NCBI RefSeq assembly: GCF_905220565.1
Contig: NC_059417.1
Span: 10,402,518 to 10,466,517, forward strand
Direction: 5' to 3'
DNA length: 64,000 nt
Origin: Melitaea cinxia
Taxonomy: Eukaryota > Arthropoda > Insecta > Lepidoptera > Nymphalidae
Numbering within the stretch: the stretch's first letter is position 1; every line of letters starts with the position of its first letter. Shown here in pieces: positions 32,936 to 42,355 of this stretch. Below the pieces are notes generated by a model. That model saw only the letters and a program-made list of their open reading frames with translations, made no database searches and was not told where the DNA came from. The translations under genes were made by a program, and so were the position numbers.

Positions 32936-33990
32936 GGGACAACAATACAATTAAAATCGGCATAGCGATAAGGGAAATGCTGCCAGCATTCTTGGCACAA
33001 TTCCACGCGGACATGATTTGTACCAAAACTATTTGTAAATATTTAGTTCTTAAGTTGTGAATTGTAAATATGTATAATGTTTCGTTTAAATGACTATCTG
33101 AAACTCTTCAATATTTGTATCCAACGTTTTTAGTTGCAAAGTAATAACAGAAAATCTCTATTAAAATTCAATTCTAGTGTGGCGTTTCCACATTTTATAC
33201 AAACTTCTTTATATGGAAATTATAATGAAACCTCATTTCTTGTTGTTATTTTGTTAATATTTTTTTTTTTTTTTTTTTTTGATGGAGGTTGTAATTGTAT
33301 TTTAAATTCTTTTTTATAATTTTTGTTTTACAATTTATTAATTCTATTTTATATTTCACTAAGTGCACGTTATTTTTTATATTATTATTATTATTATTCC
33401 TTAATAAAGAGTCGGTGGAGATAGCGAAGATCTTATCATTACTTCAACCGTTAAATAGCTTATTCGCTAAACTAGATCACATTTAACCCAATATACTTCA
33501 GCTAAAGCAAAGTTGTTCCAATGGCCATTTTTTATTCACTAGACAATTCTAGGTCTTCACTAATGTTTCTATCATATTATTCAAATTTGGGTCAGATGGA
33601 AACTGAAACAAATGATAAACAGACTACCGCTTTTTATATATATTTACATATACAACGATTACTGCAGCATTTTTTTCCACCAAATCGATTTGCCTAACAT
33701 TTGAAACACCCAATTTTCCGGGTCACTGCGTAACACTTATCTTCGGATTTTGCATTTTTCGGATTAGATATCTGATATCCTTCACTTGAGAAACTGGCAT
33801 TCAATTAACAATCAATCTTTTTTACTCTCGTGATGTTTTCTTCGATCTGATTTTACCCTTCCCAAAAAGAAGCCAAAAAATGTGGACACTTTTTTTTATA
33901 GACCTTAAGCCAATCCAGCCTTATTTCCTCTATTTTGCTTTATTTTGTTTGCTAACAATATTTTTGTAATAAATGGTCAATGTGTAAGTT
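32936..33990. other. No gene recognised
   Basis: AT-rich with a T24 run at 33259-33282. No supported feature. Confidence 0.4.
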
Positions 33991-33991
33991 A

Positions 33992-34270
33992 AACGAAAAA
34001 AAAACCAACTTCAATTACATAGACAAGTAATACAACGTAAATAGACGAAAAAAGTTAACAAACACACTAGTCGTCACTACGATTTTCGAGGGTTCCCTTC
34101 GATTTCTTTGGGATCTTATCATCTGATCCTGGTTTCCTAATCATGGTACTTGGGATATCTCCTTTCCAACAAAAAAAGAATTATCACAATCGATTCATAA
34201 ACGACGAAACGAAAATATATACATAAATACAAATTGAGTAACTTGCTACTATTTTGAAGTCGGTTAAAAA
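33992..34270 (-). repeat. Repeat P, short copy
   Basis: Starts (+) AACGAAAAAAAAACCAACTT then ACATAGACAAGTAATACAAC, and ends TGAAGTCGGTTAAAAAT. One internal unit with CAATCGATTCATAAACGACG. Confidence 0.6.
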
Positions 34271-34271
34271 T

Positions 34272-35295
34272 GTGGTCAAATTTTGGTATCGACTTATCTT
34301 TCTTTATAAAACTTTTATTATGAGCATCTAAAGTATGCATTATCTGTTCTATCAACTTTGCTGTAATTTCATACAAACGAACAAACAAAATACCTATCTA
34401 TCTGTCTATCTCCATTGTCATTTCTCAATTATCCTACGGAAAACAACCTTTGTCACGACCAATTTATAGTTCAAACATTCTTCCAACTTCTGAAAATAAT
34501 TTAACTGTCACACTTAACTTGTAAATTCAACTAATTTTTGAACAATTCCAACGATCAAGTAAAAAGCACAACATAATTACAATCTATTAACATTTCTAAG
34601 ACAATAATTCTCCAGTAAATTTAAATTCGTAGATGAATAAATTTTAGAAGGATTTGCGTTGAGCTTCGTTAACCTGATCTTCCAGTGCTGCTGTGGCTTT
34701 CGCAGTTGTTAGCGTTTACTATGTCAGCATATGCATTTGTTTTACTTTACGGTAATAATTCAGGCTTTTGATTTTTTTTCAATTAATCAATTATATTTTT
34801 ATCTATATCTGGAGTCAAAATCTTAATATTTTTGTATACTTTTATATTTTGACCTGTGACTTTATAAATATTTATTACGTTATTTCAATTCCCCACTTTA
34901 AAAAAAAATATATTTAAAACCGATACATTTGTAAAAATGCTAACATTTATTAGTCTATACATTAAATCTTATGGAAAACGTGTACTAAATACGTCTAACT
35001 TTGATGTTACTGTACCCAAAGGTATTAGAAATTATTCCATCTACAATCACGCTAAACTTAGACACGCGTGTCAGGTAATCAATATTGCTCTTAATCAATT
35101 AATCAGTGTGTAACCAAAACTTAAGCCTCATTTGCTACGCCATTTAAATATCTATAACAATAAATATCTATTATATACACACACGGTCGTCTATTCCTAT
35201 AGTAAGCAACTTAAATTTTGTGTTATAAATAACTGCCGGCTGATATAGCTATATATTATGACAAATAAATATACATGAAAATAATATTTATTTAT
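34272..35295. other. No gene recognised
   Basis: AT-rich. Positions 35165-35255 are a reverse-strand fragment of SINE C (TATAGTAAGCAACTTAAATT and ACTGCCGGCTGATATAGCTA). Nothing else was recognised. Confidence 0.4.
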
Positions 35296-35298
35296 TTA

Positions 35299-35593
35299 CT
35301 AGCTGACCCGGCGAACTTCGTATCGCCTAACACAAACTTTATCGTATGGTATTAAAGTTCAAATTGACTTTTAAGTATTATCACAAATCTTTTGTATGGG
35401 AGTATAGAAAAGTGTTGTTTTTAGACTTTTTCAGGAAATTTTTTTTTTTTTTTTTTTTAGAATTTTTCTCTCCGTAAGAACCATCCTCGTACTTCAAGGA
35501 ATATTTTAAAAAAAAGAATTAGCGAAATCGGTCCAACCGTTCTCGAGTTTTGCGCTTAGCAACACATTCAGCGACTCATTTTTATATTATAGA
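35299..35593 (-). mobile_element. Helitron-like element, family H3
   Basis: On + it begins CTAGCTGACCCGGCGAACTT after A and ends TCATTTTTATATTATAGA before T, giving TC...CTAG on -. The interior ACCGTTCTCGAGTTTTGCGC has relatives at about 20345-20395 and 60425-60480. Confidence 0.55.
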
Positions 35594-35767
35594 TTTATAC
35601 TTCATTGTACACCAAACAAGAAATAAAATAAACAAGCAACATTAACAATAATTAAGAAAAAAAAATGTAGAAAAGGCAGCCTTATTGCTTAAAAGCAAGC
35701 TGTTCCAGGCAACCTTAAATATAACCACTAAACTTAAATAATATAAATAAATAAATATGTGTGTAAT

Positions 35768-35823
35768 GCGACTCGTATATATATACACACATTATTATAA
35801 ATAATAATGTGTGTATATATATA

Positions 35824-35861
<38 letters not shown>

Positions 35862-35868
35862 GAGTCGC
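35768..35868. repeat. Nested palindrome
   Basis: An inner perfect palindrome has 26-bp arms (35773-35798 and 35801-35826) around AA. An outer pair, TGCGACTCGTATATA (35767-35781) and TATACGAGTCGCG (35856-35868), encloses a (TA)n tract. Confidence 0.85.
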
Positions 35869-36101
35869 GATTTAACCCACCACCTACAACTACACTACCA
35901 ACCTACGACCTCCGGAGCAGAAAGCTACGTCACTGCAAATTGCGCCAACGGGCTAGTCAATCTTGTGATATAATACCAAAAACAGTTGACTTGTATATAA
36001 AAAGATATCTTAAAAACAAAATATAGTTTTTACTATTGTGTTAGCAGTGTCCTGAAAGGTATTTTTATTGTGTATAGTCACTAACATTCAGTATTTTTAA
36101 G

Positions 36102-36314
36102 CTATTGCATAGCTTCTATCGCGGGCCTTGAGCGCGGGGACCGAATCCAGAAATTCCGTAACGAAAAAAACCTCACGCTCCCCACTCCGACGGGCACGGA
36201 GGTGTGGCTTGAAGGCCGTGCATCGTCTAACGTCGTTTCAGTTCGGCAGTCTTCGACACGGCGTTGTGTGCGTGCGTTAAGTCGCAAACTTATGTTTCTT
36301 ATTTCAGTTATCAT
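36102..36314 (-). other. GC-rich block with an open frame, probable retroelement 3' remnant
   Basis: A sharply more GC-rich 200 bp in AT-rich surroundings. The - strand frame of 70 codons ends SPRSRPAIEAMQ and is followed by AT-rich sequence. I do not recognise a domain. It could be the 3' end of a 5'-truncated LINE or an exon of an unknown gene. Confidence 0.25.
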
Positions 36315-36757
36315 AAACCTATAGTTTCAATGATAAATATTCCTGAATAACCAACAGCTACTGTAAGATAATAAAACCCACATGTATTGTAAAATAATAA
36401 AAATATTTTAAACAATATTAACTTTTTATTTATTTAATAAAAGAAAAACAAATTGTTTTCTTATCGGTCACCACGCTCAAAAAGTGTAACTTGAATTAAT
36501 ATCAAAGAAAAAGAAATACTGCATAAATAAAATAAATAAATAATTATAATTGCATAAGTTGATACAAAATGCTATGCAATAGCTTTACCGCGGCAGTCCC
36601 CGAGTGCCACACGTTATTTTTTTCAGAAATTAAAATCAAAACTATTAAAAGCTGGCCAGTTTTACTTAAGTCGATATGTAGTCTAAAAATTATTATGAGT
36701 ATTAAATCTATACTTATTGTATCTTTCACCAAATCATTTTAGTATCATCTATCCCGT

Positions 36758-37008
36758 TAGACTAGACCATTGGCGCAGTTTGTAGTGACCCTGGTTTCTG
36801 CTCCGGGGTTGTGGGTTCGATTCCCACCCCGAGTCTGGGTGTAATATAAATATTTATTTATATAAGTATTATTTATATGTATGTTTATCGAAAAAACAAT
36901 GTAGCTATACCAGTCGGCTGTTACCTATAACACAAGCATTAAGTTGCTTACTTTAGGAACAGATGACCCGTGTGTGTATGTTGTAAATATTTATTTATTT
37001 ATCTAAGA
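36758..37008 (+). mobile_element. tRNA-derived SINE C
   Basis: The head ATTGGCGCAGTTTGTAGTGA (A-box-like) and GTGGGTTCGATTCCCACCCC (B box with a good TΨC stem) form a tRNA-like 5' end. The body has CAGTCGGCTGTTACCTATAA and CAAGCATTAAGTTGCTTACT. The tail is (TATT)n. 5'-truncated relatives are at 39665-39800 (+) and 35165-35255 (-). Confidence 0.65.
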
Positions 37009-37009
37009 T

Positions 37010-37610
37010 AATCGTGTGAACTTTTTTTTAAGACACGTAATTGTAAAAAAAAAATATTACAATTTTTCTTTTTAAACTAATAATTGGAAGAAAAAATTAC
37101 TCTCCCTACAGTTACCTTTTTAAAAGACTTTAAAATTTCAAAAACTATAACTAATTGACTGCCTTAACTTCAATAACAAAATACAACAAGGGTCCAGACA
37201 GATAGATGACAATGACGAAAAAATTCAATTCAGAAATCCGTTTCATCCTCTCGTGAGGGGAGAAAAAGTCTTTCATTAGATAACACGGAACCTTTGTGTG
37301 GACGTGACCTCTCACATCCGACATTATTTATTACACGCACATTTGTTATTTTCAAGGCCAAATGATATTATTGTCGAAAAGAGCGTGGAACGATAATATC
37401 GTAGCGTTTTTAACGTGACATGTGAACGTTGAGGATGTTACAGAGCCTATTACGATTTATATATTAATATTGACGATTCGTATTATATGTTTTTGTGTCG
37501 CACATGAGGGAATTCTAAACATTTTTTTAATATCCCCGTTGGTGATATCCATGGTTGATCCTCGTTGGAACGGTTGATTTTTGATATAATATTAAAAAAT
37601 ATTTACTATG
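37010..37610. other. Mostly unique interval, no gene seen
   Basis: AT-rich with a mixed-composition stretch at 37195-37350 (CCTCTCGTGAGGGGAGAAAA hairpin word and GTGTGGACGTGACCTCTCAC). No coding pattern. Confidence 0.35.
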
Positions 37611-37619
37611 TTTCTGTGG

Positions 37620-37802
37620 TACGTTAAGCCGTCGGCCCCGGTTGTTATCATGTACCTGATAGCGATCGTTACTAATAGTAGGGAATATATCCACCAAACC
37701 GTATTGGAGCAGCGTGGTGGTTTAACTATGTTGAACTCTGATCCTTCTCCTACATGGGGAAAGAGGCCTATGCCCAGCAGTGGGATATTATAGGCTGAAG
37801 CG
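37620..37802 (+). mobile_element. SINE A, 5'-truncated
   Basis: Starts TACGTTAAGCCGTCGGCCCC and ends GGGATATTATAGGCTGAAGC plus G. The tRNA head is absent. Confidence 0.65.
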
Positions 37803-38043
37803 TAGTTCAATGTTTTATTGGAACCTCTATTTGTGTCTATATACATTTTTTCTGGTCTTTGTTTTTATTATTTATCTTCCTAATGCGTAGAAATGAACTT
37901 ATATTTTGTCAGTCGAACAGATTCAATTATATATACTCGTAAATACAAAATAACGATCGTCTTTCTGAGTAGATCAATTATTCAACTCATTAGCAGTAGA
38001 GGGGCGTGGGAGATAATAATGATTTATCCTGTAAAAATGTAAA

Positions 38044-38393
38044 AATGCTGTGTGGCTACGGTAGTTAGAATATAGCCACCCCCCTCTCTTCCCGTGGGTG
38101 TCGTAAGAGGTGACTAAGGGATAACACAGTTCCACTACCACATTGGAACTTAAAAAACCGATCGATGGCGGGATAGTCATCAAACTACTGGCTTTGAAAT
38201 ACGCAAGCTGAAGACCAGCTGCAGCGTCTTTGGTGCGACAAAGCCAGCCCTGCGGTCACCAACCCGCCTGCCCAGCGTGGTGACTATGGGCAAAACACAC
38301 GAGTTCACGCCATTTTTGGCATGAACTTGTGGAGGCTTATGGAGACTTGTGGAGGCGTCCAGCAGTGGACTGTGATAGGCTGAAATGATGATC
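38044..38393 (+). mobile_element. SINE F, full copy
   Basis: The head ATGCTGTGTGGCTACGGTAG carries the structured 5' motif, then GGTGTCGTAAGAGGTGACTA, GCCGATCGATGGCGGGAT (approximate), GGTGCGACAAAGCCAGCCCT, and the tail TCCAGCAGTGGACTGTGATA then GGCTGAAATGATGAT. It has a local duplication GGAGGCTTATGGAGACTTGT in the tail region. Confidence 0.75.
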
Positions 38394-38965
38394 CTGTAAA
38401 ATCACATATTATTCGTATTTTTTTGTTGCTGTTAGATAGTATATTTTTGTATTTCTACAATGCTTTGTCTGCTTATAGAAATAAAGTAAATACATAAAAA
38501 CCACACAAGAAAATGCAAGACACATCTCAATTTAGTTTGTAACATACGTGTCATAGCATGCCATAAATTTCACAACTAGGCAAAGGTTTTTCATTTAAGT
38601 ATAATATAATATCTAGAAAGAGAATAAAACTAGACAAAAGTGATATTATAATTGTTTTCTAAGTACAAAAAACTCCTTGCCCTACATTATCACCGAATTC
38701 GTTAGTATTGTTTGCATTATAATCATCGTAGCTTATCTGATCCAAAAACTGCTCATTTATTACTGGGTTTTATATTTTAATTTGTCGATAATAGAATTCG
38801 GTAATGGCCAAATTATTTCGTCTAAGGGTCTGACAATCTTATTTTACAAATCCAAAAAAAATATTTGTATAATTACAGACAGATTATAAACAGATTTGGC
38901 AGATATTCTTTCTTGGAAAAAGTACCTCAATTAGTTACTATTTTGATTTATCAGATTTTATTTAT
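38394..38965. other. No gene recognised
   Basis: AT-rich with a hydrophobic chance frame at 38677-38889 that lacks any family resemblance. Confidence 0.4.
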
Positions 38966-38974
38966 TTTGTATGT

Positions 38975-39080
38975 GTCAGCGTGGTGACTATGGGTAAAAC
39001 ACATGAGTTTACGCCATTTTTGACGCGAACTTGTGAAGGCCTATGTCCAGCAGTAGACTGTATTAGGCTGAAGTGACGAT
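38975..39080 (+). mobile_element. SINE F, 3' fragment
   Basis: GTCAGCGTGGTGACTATGGG through TAGACTGTATTAGGCTGAAG. Confidence 0.65.
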
Positions 39081-39295
39081 TTATTGTGGACAGATGTTTG
39101 TTAATAATATTTAAATGTTTAATAGAAATTTAGACATCTCAATAGGCTATAATAAATCTGTCTTATTTATTTTTATTAACATAAACAGCCCGAATAATGT
39201 GGATTTTTTTGTACATATATAAAATTATAATAAACTAAATATTCACTATGATTACGCACACGCTAAGTATTTGGGTATTAACAATTCAGATTTGA

Positions 39296-39622
39296 TGCTG
39301 TGTGGTTACGGCATCAAAGAATATAGCCACCCCCTCTCTTCCCATGGGTGTCGTAAGAGGCGACTAAGGGATAACACAGTTCCACTACTACCTTGGAACT
39401 TAAAAAGCCGACCGATGGCGGGATAACCATCCAACTGCTGGCTTTGAATACACAGGCCGAAGACGGGCAGCAGAGTCGTCGGTGCGACAAAGCCAGCCCT
39501 GCGGTCACCAACCCGCCTACCCAGCGTGGTATGGGCAAAAGAGTTCACATGAGTTCACGCCATGTTTGGCGTGAGCTCGTGAAGCCCTATGTCCAGTAGT
39601 GGACTGCGAAAGGCTGCTGTGA
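39296..39622 (+). mobile_element. SINE F, full copy
   Basis: The head ATGCTGTGTGGTTACGGCAT and body match the copy at 44834-45165. A duplicated GAGTTCAC word occurs near 39541-39557. The tail is TCCAGTAGTGGACTGCGAAA then GGCTG. Confidence 0.75.
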
Positions 39623-39664
39623 ATTCAGATTTACATAAATGCATATACAATATACATCTATTGT

Positions 39665-39800
39665 TATTTCTATGTATGTCTATCAAAAAAAAATAGTTAT
39701 AACAGTCGGCTGTTACCTGTAACACAAGCATTAAGTTGCTTACCATAGGAACAGAAAACCGTGTGTGTATATTATATGATATTTATTTATTTATTTAAAA
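39665..39800 (+). mobile_element. SINE C, 5'-truncated
   Basis: ACAGTCGGCTGTTACCTGTA and CAAGCATTAAGTTGCTTACC, with a (TTTA)n tail. Confidence 0.6.
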
Positions 39801-39816
39801 AAAAATAATCTCTACA

Positions 39817-40160
39817 TCTATACAAATAAATAAAGTTGGAGTGTCTGTTTGTGATATTGAAATAACAGCATTTTACTAAATGAATATGGGTGTATGTATA
39901 CACGGTACATAAACCAAAATAACATTTTTTTTTAAATGTTTGTCTGTCCGTCTATCAGTTTGTTCCGGCTGATCTTTAAAACGGTTGGACTGATTTAGAC
40001 GGGACTTTCACTAGCAGTTAGTTGATATAATAAGAAGTAACTTAGGCTACTTTTCTTTTTGAAATTTATTTATTTTATAAATCGTCTAACTGAACATTCG
40101 TTCTCGAAACAACAACTTTTTCGTTAAATTCCACGCGGGAGAATTCGCGGGCACAGCCAG
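39817..40160 (+). mobile_element. Helitron-like element, family H1, copy 4
   Basis: Starts TCTATACAAATAAATAAAGT after A; ends GCGGGCACAGCCAG, a one-base variant of the CTAG end. Confidence 0.6.
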
Positions 40161-40575
40161 TACATATATAAAGGTATAAGGTATAAATTTCCTATACTCA
40201 GAGCAGTAAAAATGGAACAACGAAATATATTTTTTGCCATTTTCAATCGTCTTCTTGAATATAGGAATATGGCTGGCTAAATAGCCATAAGTCCGCCCAT
40301 TGTACTTCACAGTCTGTAAATATTTTTTAAATGTGTTTATTGTTTAAAATGTAGTTGTAGTTGTACAATAAAGTATAAATAAATAAAATAAATAAATATA
40401 GTATAAAAACATCAAGTTACCCTTTCCACGTCTGTCTGTATTATATAAAATATATCAAGTCACGAATGTTTTCGAATTAAGCTCAAAACTTTTCTGACCC
40501 TTTTTAGGGTCGCTAATATATTCAATAATAGAAAAGAAATTCTTAAAAGGAAAAACTGCTGGATAAAAGCCTTGT
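40161..40575. other. No gene recognised
   Basis: AT-rich. TGTAGTTGTACAATAAAGTA at 40350-40373 looks like a retroelement 3' end. Confidence 0.35.
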
Positions 40576-40628
40576 CTATAGAAATTTCAATATGTACTTT
40601 AAATAACCAAATAACATTATATTACTTG

Positions 40629-40850
40629 ACGCCGCGTTGGCGCAACGGCGCTCTCCCCACCGTGCCTCGGAGAGCACGTTAAGCCGTCGGTCCCGGTTGT
40701 TATCATATACACCTGATAGCGATCGTTACTCATAGTAGGGAATATATCCGCCAACCCGCATTGGAGCAGCGTGGTGGATTAAGCTCAGATCCTTCTCCTA
40801 CATGGAGAAAGAGGCCTATGCCCAGTAGTGGGATATTACAGGCTGAAGCG
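40629..40850 (+). mobile_element. SINE A, internally deleted, with a long flanking duplication
   Basis: The head CGCCGCGTTGGCGCAACGGC is joined directly to CTCTCCCCACCGTGCCTCGG, so about 110 bp of the family's first half is absent. It ends GGGATATTACAGGCTGAAGC plus G. It is flanked by two 53-bp direct repeats (40576-40628 and 40852-40904). Confidence 0.75.
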
Positions 40851-40959
40851 ACTATAGAAATTTCAATATGTACTATAAATAACCAAATAACATTACATTA
40901 CTTGTTCTATTTTTAATCTAAGAATCTAATATCTTGCCAAAAATACGTGATTCGAGAAT

Positions 40960-41217
40960 CTTTATATCATATTACCATCTTTATAGCTTCTATTAAGAAT
41001 TTCTTTACAGCTGAATTGACAGAAATGTAAAAGCAATATCTTATCTTTATATAAAAAAAATAATGTTTGTATGTCCTTTATATAATCGTAAACTATGCAT
41101 TTGATCATGACATGATCTTCAGCAAAGTGTTGTGCATGAGCCCACAAAGGTTTCTGTGTTGGTACGACCAAAAAAAGTTTAAAAAAAAAGCGTAGCAACG
41201 CGTACAGGGTTCGGCTA
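40960..41217 (+). mobile_element. Helitron-like 3' end, family H6 (tentative)
   Basis: Ends GCGTAGCAACGCGTACAGGG then TTCGGCTAG before T. The GCGTAGCAACGC word can form the short 3' hairpin typical of Helitrons. The 5' end is not fixed. Confidence 0.4.
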
Positions 41218-41229
41218 GTATAAGATGAT

Positions 41230-41463
41230 GTATATACGGTACACATACCAACATACCAAAATATTTTTTTTTACAATTTTCGTCCGTCCGTCTGTCTGTC
41301 TGTATATCTGTCTGTTTGTTCCGGCTAATCTCTGAAACGGTTAGACCGATTTTGATGGGCCTTTTAAGCTACTTATATTTTAATTTCTTTCATTATTTTA
41401 TAACTCTGCCAAATGAACAATAACTATTTTGTTAAATTCCACGCGGGTGAAGTCGCAAGCTAG
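41230..41463 (+). mobile_element. Helitron-like element H1, 5'-truncated
   Basis: Starts inside the family at GATGTATATACGGTACACAT and ends GAAGTCGCAAGCTAG before T. It contains a GTCTGTCTGTCTGT run near 41289-41310. Confidence 0.55.
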
Positions 41464-41839
41464 TTATAAATCATATGTTTTAAGTAACAGATGGTTGTTA
41501 TAGCTACGATACTTTTTCCTGCCATAAATGTAAAGTACCTGGGTGCCCGAGCTTGCTCGGTATTTTTAGTAAATCGTGTTTTTTGGAAGTCATATTCAAA
41601 TACGAATTACATATTAATAAAATATGAATAATATTTTCCGATTTGACCGACATAATAATAAAGTCTTTTGGTATCGTCATCCGTCAAATAATTATATCTA
41701 CAACTGGTAAAACTGGCACTAACTCACGTATTGACTTATATACCAGACTTGAGACGGAAATTGAGCACAATCCCTGGAGCAGAGAGAAGGGCGACTACAA
41801 TCAAATAATCTACTAATAAAACTTTTTCTATTGTTTCAG

Positions 41840-42355
41840 CTTGTTCCACGTTTGCTATGACATCGGAACAACGACAAAATACAACAGCTGATTACGATAA
41901 CACGCATAGCAGTATGCAAAACAAAATGGAACCAATACAAGAAATCATTAAAGACGCTGTCGATAGTTTAGAACTAGATAAGGAAACTAGGACCAATGTA
42001 AATAATAAAGTTAATGATAATACACTAAGTTATAAGATTAATAATTACAACAACGCGATCGTTCGTGACAATTTTAATAAATTTGATGAAATTTATACAG
42101 AAGACGATGATGCTTTTGAAAGGAATATAAATATACAAAAAGATCATGTAGATAAACTTAGAGCGAAAATTTTTCCGAACGATTTTGTATCACATTTATT
42201 ACCAAAGAGAAGAGTAAAGAGAGAGGATGAACCAGATCCGAGGTGTGAGAAGTTTATTTACAATAACATCGAACAAAAGTACATTCAACATCCTCATGGG
42301 AATGTCCAAAATAATTACTATTATAGTGATTTAAACTGCGTCACAGTCATAAAAG
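41840..42355 (+). CDS. Neto exon a: prodomain, furin site, start of CUB1
   Basis: The acceptor TTCTATTGTTTCAG precedes the exon; the donor is AAAAG|GTAAG. The frame enters with two bases of a split codon and reads CSTFAM..., so translation probably continues from a signal-peptide exon rather than starting at the ATG at 41857. About 120 polar, Asn-rich residues form a prodomain. R-R-V-K-R (42208-42222) matches the furin consensus. CUB1 starts at Cys 42244 (CEKFIYNN) and the exon ends in LNCVTVIK. Fly Neto also has a furin-cleaved prodomain. Confidence 0.8.

Noticed and set aside
39306..39599. Overlapping 70-80 codon frames on both strands
   Set aside because: These are frames inside SINE F; similar frames appear in every copy and shift with indels.
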